From Akkermansia sp. (GTDB lineage Bacteria > Verrucomicrobiota > Verrucomicrobiia > Verrucomicrobiales > Akkermansiaceae): a DNA stretch of 64,000 nucleotides. Under the pieces are notes generated by a model. The model saw nothing but the letters and a program-made list of their open reading frames with translations, did not search any database and was not told the DNA's origin. Below, in pieces: positions 9,386-18,760 of the stretch. Position 1 is the stretch's first letter; every line of letters starts with the position of its first letter. The stretch is taken from contig JAFSEZ010000033.1 of NCBI GenBank assembly GCA_017435505.1, forward strand, positions 1 through 64,000, in the 5' to 3' direction. Position numbers and translations under genes: made by a program.

Positions 9386-9864
9386 AACTGATGCGTTTTA
9401 CACTGTGCGCTGCAAGTGCAGCCGTTGCGGTGGCTGACACGCCGCCGCCCCCCATCATTTCCCTCCCTGAATCGTCTCAACCGGTACAGGAAAGAGCCAT
9501 GGCAACGCCACAAACACAGGAGCCCAAGCTCGATGCGGGAGAAGCAAGAATACGCGCGGGTATCGTCTTACAAGGCATACTGCATGATACCTTAGCCGGG
9601 GTAAAAGACAAAGAAAGCGCAGAAACAGCCACCGGAGCCATCATGCGGTTATCCCGTGAAATGCAAGAATGGGCACAAGGCTTTGCAGCCTTACCGCCGC
9701 TTGATGATGAAACACGCGCTCTGTACGAAGACAAATACCTTCCTGTCATCCGCCAAATGAACAACCGCATCAAGGCACAAGGAGAACGCATAGCCGCAGC
9801 AGAATTCTATGGTTCCCAAAACTTGCCGGCGGCATTGGTGCGCCTCGTGCAAGCCATGCAATAA
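9382..9864 (+). CDS. Small exported protein with one SADAA/FYGS-type repeat
   Basis: 160 aa. A signal peptide (about 1-19) and a Pro/Gln-rich spacer precede the repeat at 70-154: VKDKESAETATGAI head, AALPP turn (102-106), FYGSQNLPAAL tail (142-152). It is a paralogue of its neighbour and of the 56175-57230 protein. The start at 9382 overlaps the previous stop (ATGA) and gives a proper signal peptide, so it is preferred over the upstream in-frame ATG. Function unknown. Confidence 0.75.
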   Translation: MKLMRFTLCAASAAVAVADTPPPPIISLPESSQPVQERAMATPQTQEPKLDAGEARIRAGIVLQGILHDTLAGVKDKESAETATGAIMRLSREMQEWAQGFAALPPLDDETRALYEDKYLPVIRQMNNRIKAQGERIAAAEFYGSQNLPAALVRLVQAMQ

Positions 9865-9874
9865 GGAACAAACA

Positions 9875-11635
9875 ATGACAATGAAAAGGATTTACACGCT
9901 TTGCTCTTTGCTATACCTGAGCGGCAGCACCGTTTTTGCCATGAATGCAGAGCCCCCAACGCCGGAAACAACACTCACTCTGCAAGCTCCCGCTACGGGG
10001 CATGATGCAGGAGAAGCCCTGCGTGAGCTCATTCGGCAGGCCGCAGAGAGCACGCAGCCGACTACCATCAGCATTCCCAAAGGGGTTTATCATTTCTACC
10101 CGGATAACGCCCCCGAACAAAAGTTATATATTTCCAACCACGACCAACAGGACTCCCACCGCATCGGCATTCCGCTGCAAGGTCTGCGCAAGGTTTCGAT
10201 TAAAGGCAACGGAAGCACCTTTGTGTTCCATGGCAAAATGCTTCCCCTGCTGCTGATGGATTGCGCAGGCATCTGCATCTCCGACATCAACATTGCGGTC
10301 GATTCTCCCCTTGCCCGCGAGGGGCGCATTGTGAAGATTGATGAGCAAGGCGGTGTCACCATGCAATTTCCGAAAACGCCGGCATGGAACGTGGAAAACG
10401 GAAAATTCACCTTGAGCGGAAGAGGGTGGAAACTCTCTCCCAATCATGCATTGGGATTCCGACCGGATGGTGCCATGTTGGCTCACGGGTTGTGGGGTGA
10501 TATGGTGTGGAATTTTCCGGCCGAGCAAGTCAGCGAAGATTGCGTGCGATTTAACACCGGTTCCAAATGGCAGCAATACAAGCTGCTCAAAGGAGACACG
10601 TTAGTCTTGCGCAATGCTTGGCGTCCGCATCCCGGTATGCTGCTGTACCGTGCAGAGGATACTACGTTGAACAACGTGGTCTTTCACGACAGCTTGGGCA
10701 TGGCTCTCATCGCCCAGCGCAGCAGGAATATCCACATCAACGGTGGTGGGTGTCTGCGCGCACCCGGCCGAGTACACACGACCGCAGCAGATGCCACGCA
10801 TTTCTCCAACTGTGCAGGGCTCATTCTCGTTGAAAACGCCACCTACGAAGGAATGATGGATGATGCCATCAACGTACACGCAACCTGCCCGGCGATAGAA
10901 AAAATCATATCCCCAACGGAGTTCCTTGCACGTTTCATGCACAGCCAAGCATATGGCTTTGAGATTGCAGCACCGGGTGAAAAGCTACAATTCATTCGCG
11001 GTAAAACTCTTGAGAACACAGAAGAAACCTGTGAAGTAAAGGAAGTACAAGTCATCTCACCAAAGCACATTCTCGTAAAACTCAAGCAACCCATGCCCGA
11101 AGGCATTGGTGAAGGAGATGCCGTGGAAAATGCTGACTGGCATCCGCAGGTTATCTTCCGCAACAACACGGTACGCCACAACCGAGCGCGCGGGGCATTG
11201 TTCACCACCCCTCACCCGGTACTGGTAGAGGGAAACCACTTTGATCACTCCTCAGGCTCTGCCATCTTGCTGGCGGGGGATGCCCAAGGGTGGTACGAGA
11301 GCGGCCGATGCCTCGACGTTTGCATCCGCAACAACACCTTTGAGCACAATCTCACAGCCCTGTATCAGTTTACACACGCCATCATCTCTATATGCCCGGA
11401 AGTGCGGGAGCTCACCAAGCAACAAACGCGCTACCACCACAATGTGCGCATAGAGGACAATACCTTCATCACCCACAGAGTTCCCCTGCTCTATGCCGTC
11501 TCTGCGTCCGACGTGAGTTTCCGCAACAACAAAATTACATACACCGACCTCTACCCGGCGGCAAAGAACACCTCTCCCTTTATTCTTCAGTATTGCGATA
11601 ACATGCAGCTGGAGGAACCCGCTGCCAAACCTTAA
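9875..11635 (+). CDS. Glycoside hydrolase family 110 alpha-1,3-galactosidase
   Basis: Removes terminal alpha-1,3-linked galactose, as in blood-group B or linear alpha-Gal glycans on mucin; exported. 586 aa with a signal peptide (about 1-22), then a right-handed parallel beta-helix built from repeats such as VIFRNNTVRHN and CIRNNTFEHN. Family hallmarks are TTAADATHF (302-310) and MMDDAINVH with the aspartate pair D329/D330. The ATG at 9875, 10 bp after the previous stop with AAGGA ahead, is preferred to the upstream in-frame start, which lies inside the previous gene. Whether it needs branched (blood-group B) or linear substrates cannot be told. Confidence 0.88.
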   Translation: MTMKRIYTLCSLLYLSGSTVFAMNAEPPTPETTLTLQAPATGHDAGEALRELIRQAAESTQPTTISIPKGVYHFYPDNAPEQKLYISNHDQQDSHRIGIPLQGLRKVSIKGNGSTFVFHGKMLPLLLMDCAGICISDINIAVDSPLAREGRIVKIDEQGGVTMQFPKTPAWNVENGKFTLSGRGWKLSPNHALGFRPDGAMLAHGLWGDMVWNFPAEQVSEDCVRFNTGSKWQQYKLLKGDTLVLRNAWRPHPGMLLYRAEDTTLNNVVFHDSLGMALIAQRSRNIHINGGGCLRAPGRVHTTAADATHFSNCAGLILVENATYEGMMDDAINVHATCPAIEKIISPTEFLARFMHSQAYGFEIAAPGEKLQFIRGKTLENTEETCEVKEVQVISPKHILVKLKQPMPEGIGEGDAVENADWHPQVIFRNNTVRHNRARGALFTTPHPVLVEGNHFDHSSGSAILLAGDAQGWYESGRCLDVCIRNNTFEHNLTALYQFTHAIISICPEVRELTKQQTRYHHNVRIEDNTFITHRVPLLYAVSASDVSFRNNKITYTDLYPAAKNTSPFILQYCDNMQLEEPAAKP

Positions 11636-11661
11636 TTTCACACACACAATACTTGCTCAAT

Positions 11662-12903
11662 ATGTCTACAATACGTCCATTTGCCGCTTTGCGTCCACCC
11701 AAAGAATACGTGGAACAAGTCTCCAGCCTGCCTTATGATGTGATGAGTCACGAGGAAGCATGCCGCATGGCCGAAGGCAATCCATCCTCATTCCTCCACA
11801 TCTGCCGCGCCGACATCGACACGGATGAAAGCCGCATACATGATGCCTGCACCTATGAAATGAGCAACCATAACTTGCAGCAATTCATCCGCAAGGGATT
11901 CTTGCGCAAAGATGCCACGCCCTGCTACTACATCTACCGCCAAATCATGTGGGGTCGCGTGCAAACCGGCATTGTAGGCTGCGCCAGTGTGGATGAATAC
12001 CTGAATAACACCATCCTCAAACACGAACTTACACGCAAAGAAAAAGAGTTGGATCGCATCAACCATTTTGATGCCTGCTCCACGCAGACAGAACCCGTAT
12101 TCTTGGCCTATCGTAAACACGAAGGCATTTCCACCGCCATCCGAGAATGGATTAAATTTCACAAGCCGGAATATGATTTCACCAGCGATGATGGGGTAAC
12201 CCACCTGCTCTGGCCGGTAGCAGATGCCGAAGTTATCGAAACCATCCGCAAGGGTTTTGAAGAGGTACCCACGCTCTACATTGCAGATGGCCACCACCGC
12301 ACCGCTTCCAGCGCAGCCGTGTCTGCCAAACGCCGCGCAGCAAAACCGGACTACACGGGGGATGAGGAATTCAACTACCTGATGGCTGTAACCTTCTGTG
12401 ATGAAGACCTCTTCATCATGGATTACAACCGCGTGGTGAGCGATTTGAATGGTTTGAGTCCGCAAGAATTCCTCAGTACCATCAGCGCCACTTTTGATGT
12501 TCGCCCGGCCAGCGGCGAAGGCCCTGCTGCTCCCACACGCAAACACGAGTTCGGTATGTATTTGGCAGGCAAATGGTACCGCATTACCGCCAAGGATGGC
12601 ACATACAACGCAAATCACCCCATTGAAAGCTTGGATTGCGCCATTCTTCAAACAAATCTGCTCGCCCCTGTACTGGGTATAGATGACCCGCGTACCAGCC
12701 CCCGTATTGACTTTGTGGGCGGCATCCGTGGTCTGCAAGAACTACAGGAGCGAGCCGGAGAGGGCGTAGCCTTTGCTCTGTACCCCGTCACCATGGCAGA
12801 CTTGTTCAACGTGGCAGACAACGGTGAAATCATGCCACCCAAATCCACTTGGTTTGAACCCAAGCTGCGTTCCGGGCTTTTCCTGCATGAAATTGAACGC
12901 TGA
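11662..12903 (+). CDS. DUF1015 family protein
   Basis: 413 aa cytoplasmic protein of the DUF1015 (COG4198) family, recognised by its N-terminus (IRPFAALRPPKEY, VSSLPYDVMSHEEA) and the YIADGHHRTASSA block in the middle. The biochemical role is unknown. It lies 36 bp upstream of serA; I recall the same neighbourhood in other genomes, which suggests a link to serine or phosphoglycerate metabolism. The ATG at 11662 was chosen over a TTG at 11653. Confidence 0.85.
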   Translation: MSTIRPFAALRPPKEYVEQVSSLPYDVMSHEEACRMAEGNPSSFLHICRADIDTDESRIHDACTYEMSNHNLQQFIRKGFLRKDATPCYYIYRQIMWGRVQTGIVGCASVDEYLNNTILKHELTRKEKELDRINHFDACSTQTEPVFLAYRKHEGISTAIREWIKFHKPEYDFTSDDGVTHLLWPVADAEVIETIRKGFEEVPTLYIADGHHRTASSAAVSAKRRAAKPDYTGDEEFNYLMAVTFCDEDLFIMDYNRVVSDLNGLSPQEFLSTISATFDVRPASGEGPAAPTRKHEFGMYLAGKWYRITAKDGTYNANHPIESLDCAILQTNLLAPVLGIDDPRTSPRIDFVGGIRGLQELQERAGEGVAFALYPVTMADLFNVADNGEIMPPKSTWFEPKLRSGLFLHEIER

Positions 12904-12939
12904 TATCCCTTATTCCTTTCACAAAAAATTTCACAGAAC

Positions 12940-14508
12940 ATGAAAATACTTATCCCCACCAAGCTGGACAAAGCAGCAGCAGCCACACTGGCAGCTGCCG
13001 GTTACGATGTTGTGCAGAACGACAGCGAACCCATTGAATCCATGGTTGCCGCGCATCCTGATGCCGCAGGTCTCATTGTTCGCTCAGAAAAAGTCACCGC
13101 CGACATCATTGATGCCCTCCCCTCCCTCAAATGCGTCATACGAGCCGGTGCCGGCTACGACAACATCGACTACGTGTATGCACGAACGAAAAGCATTGAT
13201 GTGATGAACACCCCCGGTGCCAACTCCAATGCCGTAGCAGAAGAAGTGGTTGCCATGATTTTGGCTGCCTACCGATACGTGGTGCCGGCCGACACCACAA
13301 CTCGTGCCGGAGAATGGAACAAAAAACAATACATGGGGCGAGAACTGACGCACAAAACAGTAGGCATTCTTGGGCTGGGCAACATTGGTCGACTGCTCGT
13401 CAAACGCTTACAAGGTTTTGAATGTACCGTTCTTGGCTACGACCACTTCCTCTCGCACCAACGAGCACTCAACATCGGAGCAACGCCCGCCACCGTTGAA
13501 GAAATTTTTTCCAATGCCGACATCATTTCCATTCACGTACCGGGTGGCCCAGCTACCCACAATCTCATTGACGCCCAGCTCATTGGCAAAATGAAAGACG
13601 GCGCAATGCTCATCAACTGCTCGAGGTACGGTGTCGTAGACGAAGATGCGCTCAGGGAAGCAAAAAAAGCCGGCAAGAATATCATCTACTGCACAGATGT
13701 GCACCCCAAAGACACCGCAGCCATGCAGCCCAGTGCCGATATCGCAGATATAATGCTGCCGCACTTGGGTGCCAACACCGCAGAAGCCAACAAAATGGCG
13801 GCCATGCGAGCAGCAGCGCAGATGCAAGCCTACTTCAGCAGCGGGGATACCAGCTGCGTCATCAATGCAGAGAAGCCACTGGATTTGAATCCGGCTCACC
13901 TGCAGCTGGCTTCCATGCTGGGCAAACTTTGCTACCAAGCCGGGGGATGCAAACCTATCCGCAAGATAGAGTGCACATTCTACAACAACCTACGCTCTTT
14001 CCGCAAGTGGTTCACCCCATGGATTCTTGCCGGTGCCGTACCGGGCGCGGAGCAAGGACTCATGCCGGCTGCTGCCGAGGAATCACTACGCGAACACGGT
14101 ATTGTCTACAAGGCCTGCGAACCCAATGACGACCGCTTATTCGATGATGCGCTCACGCTCGACCTATATATGGAAGAAGATGGAGTGCAAAAAATCACCA
14201 GCGTGCGCGGCATGGTTGTAGATGGTGAACCGGTCGTATCCCGCATTGACAGCTTTGATCATCTATACGCATCTTTGCGCGGACATACAATCGTATTCCG
14301 CTACGAGGATCGCCCCGGTGTGATTGCAACCATCGGCCAAATCCTCTCACATGTAGGCATCAACATTGAGAACATTGTCGCGCCTAAAGATCATAACAGC
14401 GGCGATTCTCTTGCTGTCATCAAGACGGAATCCCCCGTATCAGAGGACAAAGTAAAAACCATCGCCCAAGCCATTGCTGCAAAGCTGGCATTTACCCTTA
14501 CACTATAA
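12940..14508 (+). CDS. serA: D-3-phosphoglycerate dehydrogenase
   Basis: First step of the phosphorylated serine pathway: oxidises 3-phosphoglycerate with NAD+. 522 aa, the long bacterial type. The NAD site VGILGLGNIGRLL is near residue 145, followed by the hydroxyacid-dehydrogenase catalytic part (RYGVVDEDAL, then DVHPKD and a LPHLGANTAEA signature with the acid/base His). After an intervening domain, the last 75 or so residues form an ACT domain (FRYEDRPGVIATIGQIL), the usual site for serine feedback control. Probably co-transcribed with the DUF1015 gene. Confidence 0.93.
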   Translation: MKILIPTKLDKAAAATLAAAGYDVVQNDSEPIESMVAAHPDAAGLIVRSEKVTADIIDALPSLKCVIRAGAGYDNIDYVYARTKSIDVMNTPGANSNAVAEEVVAMILAAYRYVVPADTTTRAGEWNKKQYMGRELTHKTVGILGLGNIGRLLVKRLQGFECTVLGYDHFLSHQRALNIGATPATVEEIFSNADIISIHVPGGPATHNLIDAQLIGKMKDGAMLINCSRYGVVDEDALREAKKAGKNIIYCTDVHPKDTAAMQPSADIADIMLPHLGANTAEANKMAAMRAAAQMQAYFSSGDTSCVINAEKPLDLNPAHLQLASMLGKLCYQAGGCKPIRKIECTFYNNLRSFRKWFTPWILAGAVPGAEQGLMPAAAEESLREHGIVYKACEPNDDRLFDDALTLDLYMEEDGVQKITSVRGMVVDGEPVVSRIDSFDHLYASLRGHTIVFRYEDRPGVIATIGQILSHVGINIENIVAPKDHNSGDSLAVIKTESPVSEDKVKTIAQAIAAKLAFTLTL

Positions 14509-14533
14509 AGTACGCGCCCATCGCGCGCACATT

Positions 14534-14587
14534 CACCCCTCACCTCCGCCGGAGTTACCACCACGCGAGGCGAGGGGTGCTTCTTTG
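14534..14587 (+). terminator. serA terminator
   Basis: CACCCCTC (14534-14541) pairs with GAGGGGTG (14572-14579); a smaller hairpin sits in the loop and CTTCTTT follows. Confidence 0.5.
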
Positions 14588-14652
14588 CGCAACCCTACAC
14601 CCGAGCAATAACACGCAGCCGGCCGCCCCCGCAAATAGACCGGAATTTAGGC

Positions 14653-14681
14653 TTGCCAATTGAGTGTATGTGGTGTACCCT
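14653..14681 (+). promoter_or_regulatory. rnpB promoter
   Basis: TTGCCA (14653-14658), 17-bp spacer, TACCCT (14676-14681). Expected start about 14687. Confidence 0.55.
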
Positions 14682-14686
14682 TTGTG

Positions 14687-15070
14687 CGCCGTTCGGGTTC
14701 GGGTGGTCGCTGCGCGAAGCTTGCTTGCGCGTAGAGGAAAGTCCGGACATCTCAGAGCAGCGCGTCCTGTGAAAGCAGGAGACGCTCGGCTTCAAGGCCG
14801 GGTGGACGGAAAGTGCCACAGAAAACAAACCGCCCATTTAGGGTAAGGGTGAAAAGGTGGGGTAAGAGCCCACCGCTCCGGAGGCAACAATGGAGGCATG
14901 GTAAACCCCGCGCGATGCAAGACAAACAGGGGTAGGGTTGCTCTGCCTGTTCTCACCCCCGGGTATTAGTTGCACCTCGCAAGAGGTCCGATTCCTCACG
15001 AATCGGAAGAAAAATGGCCACACAGCCCGCAAGGGCGGACAGAATCTGGCTTATAGAACCCGAACGGCAC
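14687..15070 (+). ncRNA. rnpB: RNase P RNA, bacterial type A
   Basis: Catalytic RNA that trims the 5' end of pre-tRNAs. The conserved core is present: GAGGAAAGTCCGGAC near 14730, the ACAGAAAACAAACCG block near 14820, GGTAAACCCC near 14900 and ACAGAATCTGGCTTATAG near 15040. Stem P1 is formed by GCCGTTCGGGT at the 5' end and ACCCGAACGGC at the 3' end. Ends are set by P1 and are good to a few bases. A T6 run at 15078-15083 would end transcription. Open frames over this gene are not real. Confidence 0.93.
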
Positions 15071-15081
15071 TCACCCCTTTT

Positions 15082-15987
15082 TTAAGCCGTGCGCTTTTTC
15101 TTTTCCCGATTGGAGAGGGTGATTTGGATAGCATTGGCCATATTGTGAAAGAACACATAAAAAACGGGAGCCACATAAGCAAGCGGGGTAGCAAAACTCT
15201 GCCCGGCTATGAAAAGGGTCAACACAGTATTCTTCTGTCCAAGGGCTTGAGAACACTCCCGCTTGAGTTTCGGATAACCCAACCAATACCCCCCGATGAA
15301 ACCGGTGAGGCACACCAAGGCAGCTCCCAACACCATAGGCAACATGTCCCCCCACGAATATCCCATATTGAGCACACGAGTTGTGCCTACTGCCGATATG
15401 AGCGTGAGGTTAAAAATCCACACCCCAAGCGAAAAATCACGCAATTTTGCCCCCCAATGAATGCTGGGTGGATACACCCGGCGCAAGACAAGCGAAATGA
15501 GCGCAGGGGCTAACAAAATGGAGGCTATCTGCTCTGCTACTTGGCGGGCAATCTCCAAGTACGACAATGAGGGATCATGCACAACAAGGGGAAGAAGAAA
15601 CGGCGTGACCAGCGAAAAAACGACTTGGCTCATGACCATAGCGGTGGTACTGAACTCCACATCGCCCCTGAGCAAGTTGATGATAACCGGACTGGCTGAT
15701 GCTATGGGGGCCGCAGCACAATAGTACAGACCCTCGGCCAAAATGGGATATCCCAGCATTCGGGTAACGCCCCAAAAGGCCAAGGCAAATACCTGCAAGG
15801 CCAGCATGAGCCATAAGTGCATGCGCTGGGGTTTCAGCCGAGTCGTATCCAAGCTCACAAAGGTGATACTGAGCATCAGCCCAATACCGATGGGCAGCAA
15901 GATCTGAAAATCATCTATTGCATCATGGAAAAAGCCGCCCACCACAAAGGCAAGCACCATGCAAATACTGCGCAAACGCTGTATCAT
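15082..15987 (-). CDS. BASS-family (bile acid:sodium symporter-like) transporter
   Basis: 301 aa, about nine hydrophobic spans. The segments CAAAPIASASPVIINLL and LGQKNTVLTLFIAGQSFA match the two crossing-helix regions of the BASS/SBF fold, where sodium is bound. Members move bile acids, pyruvate, pantothenate and other organic anions; the substrate here is unknown. It follows the HD-domain gene by 29 bp on the same strand and runs convergently into rnpB. Confidence 0.75.
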   Translation of the reverse strand: MIQRLRSICMVLAFVVGGFFHDAIDDFQILLPIGIGLMLSITFVSLDTTRLKPQRMHLWLMLALQVFALAFWGVTRMLGYPILAEGLYYCAAAPIASASPVIINLLRGDVEFSTTAMVMSQVVFSLVTPFLLPLVVHDPSLSYLEIARQVAEQIASILLAPALISLVLRRVYPPSIHWGAKLRDFSLGVWIFNLTLISAVGTTRVLNMGYSWGDMLPMVLGAALVCLTGFIGGYWLGYPKLKRECSQALGQKNTVLTLFIAGQSFATPLAYVAPVFYVFFHNMANAIQITLSNREKKKRTA

Positions 15988-16016
15988 ACATTCCCGACCT
16001 ATGGATTCCCTGCACT

Positions 16017-17606
16017 TTAGCTCTTCTCTGCGTCTTCCTCGCGCCTCTTGTCGACCACAGCAGTCGTTGCATCTTCTTTCTGAGGCTTGGGATATGCAAT
16101 GCGATTGTGATTCATGGTACGCAGTGTGTGGAAGAATGATTCTTTCATCTTGGCTATATCACCCAGCGTCAAATCACAATCCTGCAAGTGACCGTCCAAA
16201 ATACGCCCGCGGAAAATTCCGTCAATCATCGTGCGGATATCGGTCTCTGTGGGGTGCTGCAATGAACGAGTCGCGCTTTCCACTGCATCTGCCATGCTGA
16301 CAATACCGGATTCTCGTGTCTGCGGGATAGGTCCTTTATAGGTGAAGATAGATTTATCCACCTCATCCGGGCACGTATCCGTCTGCCCCTCGTCAAAGCG
16401 CTGCTTCTCTTCCTCATAGCGATCGAGAGCCTTGCGGTAGAAGAAGTAGGCCGTTGTCACGCCGTGGTGTTCACGAATAACACTGATAATGCGACTGTTG
16501 AGTTTATACTCACGGGCGAGCTCCACACCATCCGGCACGTGTGATGTGATGATACGGGCGCTGGCCTCCGGTGTCAAATCAATGTGGGGAGACATGCTCT
16601 GATCCGCAATATTTTCTGCAAAATACTGTGGGTTGTTGATTTTGCCGATATCATGATACAAGCCACAAACACCGGCACGGGTAACATCTGCTCCAATAGC
16701 CTCTGCCGCTGCCTCAGACAAACGCTGTACATACAAGCTATGGTGAAACGTACCGGGAGCAGCAATCTGCAATTTACGCAGAATGGGATGGTTCATGTCT
16801 GCCCATTCCAGCCAGGTGATGTGGGTGGAAATGTTGAAAATTTTTTCCAAAATAGGCATCAGGCCATTGACCAAAACGGCCACGATGAAGTTCACGGCCA
16901 CGGCCATGGCAAACTCGATAGCAAGCCATGAGGCGTCAAACCCATCCCGAAGGGAGGCCAATCCATTCTCTCGAAGCAAACCCAGCACCAGGGTTGTCAC
17001 AAAAACAACACACCCGGAAGCAATACCGGCGTAGATGATTTGTTCGCGCTTGCGCACGCGAGATGAAAGCGATGCACTCACAACCCCTGTCAAAAAGCTC
17101 ACTACAATGTAATCTGCCAATATCAGAACCGGACAATCCAGAGGGAAAAGCACAACCCCAAAAAAGGTGCCACTCAACGCCATGAAAATACCCAAATCCC
17201 GCCCTACCATCACAGCAGCGGCAGATGGAGCCAGTATATACGGCAATACCAACAGCAATTGCCCACGAGAGAACTGCGCCAAATGCTCCTGCACAGAATT
17301 CCACCCCATCATGAGCGCCATCTGCGCCAAAATAATGAGCGAACAGAGCAACAAGCGGCGCAAATCCAGCTCCTGATCTTTCACGGTGACCAGGTAAAAC
17401 ACTATCAGGCCCAAAGCTGAGAAAAACAGCCATGCCATGCGAAACATTGCCACCTGCATATCCATGGAGGTGTATGCTACCATAAAATACATGACCCCCA
17501 CGCTCAACGTTGCCATCAACAACATCTTGCGAAGGTTGGCACTTGCTCTCTTTAGCACCTCCTCATCCGCGCCCGGATGCAGAAGTTTTGAAATCATTTC
17601 AAACAT
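16017..17606 (-). CDS. PgpH-like 7TM/HD-domain phosphohydrolase
   Basis: 529 aa. About seven membrane spans (30-250) are followed by an HD domain with GTFHHSLYVQRL and LYHDIGKINNP, the metal-binding His-Asp signature. In PgpH/YqfF proteins this layout breaks down cyclic di-AMP at the inner membrane. The large extracellular 7TMR-HDED domain of the Bacillus/Listeria proteins (over 700 aa) is missing here. The ATG at 17606 is chosen because a strong promoter ends at 17629; the longer frame to 17717 would start inside or upstream of that promoter. c-di-AMP as substrate is inferred from the family. Confidence 0.82.
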   Translation of the reverse strand: MFEMISKLLHPGADEEVLKRASANLRKMLLMATLSVGVMYFMVAYTSMDMQVAMFRMAWLFFSALGLIVFYLVTVKDQELDLRRLLLCSLIILAQMALMMGWNSVQEHLAQFSRGQLLLVLPYILAPSAAAVMVGRDLGIFMALSGTFFGVVLFPLDCPVLILADYIVVSFLTGVVSASLSSRVRKREQIIYAGIASGCVVFVTTLVLGLLRENGLASLRDGFDASWLAIEFAMAVAVNFIVAVLVNGLMPILEKIFNISTHITWLEWADMNHPILRKLQIAAPGTFHHSLYVQRLSEAAAEAIGADVTRAGVCGLYHDIGKINNPQYFAENIADQSMSPHIDLTPEASARIITSHVPDGVELAREYKLNSRIISVIREHHGVTTAYFFYRKALDRYEEEKQRFDEGQTDTCPDEVDKSIFTYKGPIPQTRESGIVSMADAVESATRSLQHPTETDIRTMIDGIFRGRILDGHLQDCDLTLGDIAKMKESFFHTLRTMNHNRIAYPKPQKEDATTAVVDKRREEDAEKS

Positions 17607-17628
17607 ATCTCTTCGTGTAAGTTCCTGT

Positions 17629-17657
17629 AGTATAAACTCTCTTGGCATGCTTGTCAA
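17629..17657 (-). promoter_or_regulatory. Promoter of the HD-domain/BASS operon
   Basis: On the minus strand TTGACA (17657-17652), 17-bp spacer, TATACT (17634-17629): near-consensus sigma-70. It leaves a 22-nt leader. Confidence 0.75.
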
Positions 17658-18016
17658 CCACCGGCCTTTGAATGCGCTGGTAAGAAGCATGAGACAATAA
17701 CGAACCTTAAGAATCACAAGTGATTGAAAATCAATTTCGAGCCATCTCTTGCAACTTCACATCTGAAAAACATAAGGTAACTCCCGATCTTCGTCCTCTG
17801 TCTCAGTCATGCCTTTCAAGTTCGGCTCGTATACACTGGGGTGACAGCAAGCTGCACATGGGCATAAGCAGTGGACTTGGCTTTGCCGCATTGCCCGTTT
17901 CTCTATGAGATGACAATCATTTGAAATCACGCGATGATGTCATAAACCCAATGCATTTACCCTGCTCTAACTGTGTCATTCATCCTCCCTTTTTGTTTCA
18001 TTGACGCAAGGATTTC
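17658..18016. other. Intergenic stretch between divergent operons
   Basis: No gene, RNA or repeat is seen. The open plus frame at 17720-17908 has no start signal and no protein-like character. Confidence 0.5.
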
Positions 18017-18044
18017 TTGACTTGAACAGAGGAATCGCTAAAAT
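18017..18044 (+). promoter_or_regulatory. Promoter of ompH-lpxD
   Basis: TTGACT (18017-18022), 16-bp spacer, TAAAAT (18039-18044); 28 bp to the ATG. Confidence 0.65.
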
Positions 18045-18072
18045 GATTGAGTCAAACGACCTCATTAATATC

Positions 18073-18726
18073 ATGAAGTTCCCCATCATCTCCACCATCG
18101 CTGTTACGCTGTGCGCATTGGCCGCCACAGCTCAGGCCGAGCTCAAGGTTGCATCCGTCAACGTTACTGAACTCTACACCTTGTTCTACAAGCGCTTCGA
18201 AACAGAAACCCGCCTCAAGGAACAGGAAGCCGCTATCAAGGCCGACATCAAGACCCGCGAGGAGAAACTTGTTGCTCTGCAGGAAGAAGACAAGAAGATT
18301 CAGGCTCAGTATGACCCCTCTCTCGCTGAATCGGCTGTCAAGAAACTGCGCGACCAGCACGCTGTGAAACAGAACGAAATCCAGGCGGCTACGCAGGAGT
18401 TGCAAACCTATGTGCAGCGCCGTTCCTTGGCTTTCCGTGAATTGTTCCGTCGCGACATGGTGCTGCTCTTCAATGAAGTTCAGAAAACCATCGAAGACGT
18501 TGCTACAGCTTCCGGCTATGATTTGGTGATTGACTCCAGCGCCACCAATGCCAACCCCGGCACCAAGATTTTCCCCTATGTGAAGTCCACCTTCGACATC
18601 ACACCTGAGGTGCTCAAGAAGCTTAATGCCGGTGCACCTGCCGGCTTTGACCCCAAGGCTGAGCTTCAGCGTCTGTACGGCTCCTCCGCAATCCCCGGTC
18701 AGCCTGCCGCAGAGCCCGCCAAGTAA
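18073..18726 (+). CDS. OmpH/Skp-family periplasmic chaperone
   Basis: Holds unfolded outer-membrane proteins in the periplasm on their way to BAM. 217 aa with a signal peptide (about 1-22, ending AQA), a VASVNVTELY opening typical of the family, a long central helical hairpin (about 45-125) rich in Glu, Lys and Gln, and a closing part with GYDLVIDSSA. An unusual Ala/Pro-rich tail follows. The start at 18073 fits both the signal peptide and the promoter; the longer frame from 18001 starts upstream of the -35 box. lpxD follows after 34 bp, the usual skp-lpxD order. Confidence 0.85.
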   Translation: MKFPIISTIAVTLCALAATAQAELKVASVNVTELYTLFYKRFETETRLKEQEAAIKADIKTREEKLVALQEEDKKIQAQYDPSLAESAVKKLRDQHAVKQNEIQAATQELQTYVQRRSLAFRELFRRDMVLLFNEVQKTIEDVATASGYDLVIDSSATNANPGTKIFPYVKSTFDITPEVLKKLNAGAPAGFDPKAELQRLYGSSAIPGQPAAEPAK

Positions 18727-18760
18727 GGCTATTCATTCACTCTCACCTACCTGTGTTTCC

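Noticed and set aside
14677..15513. Open frames across the RNase P RNA gene, including one of 191 codons
   Set aside because: They overlap conserved rnpB core sequence and the antisense of the BASS transporter and show no protein features.
17720..17908. Small ORF in the gap before ompH
   Set aside because: No ribosome site or promoter in register, no signal or domain; typical of chance open frames.
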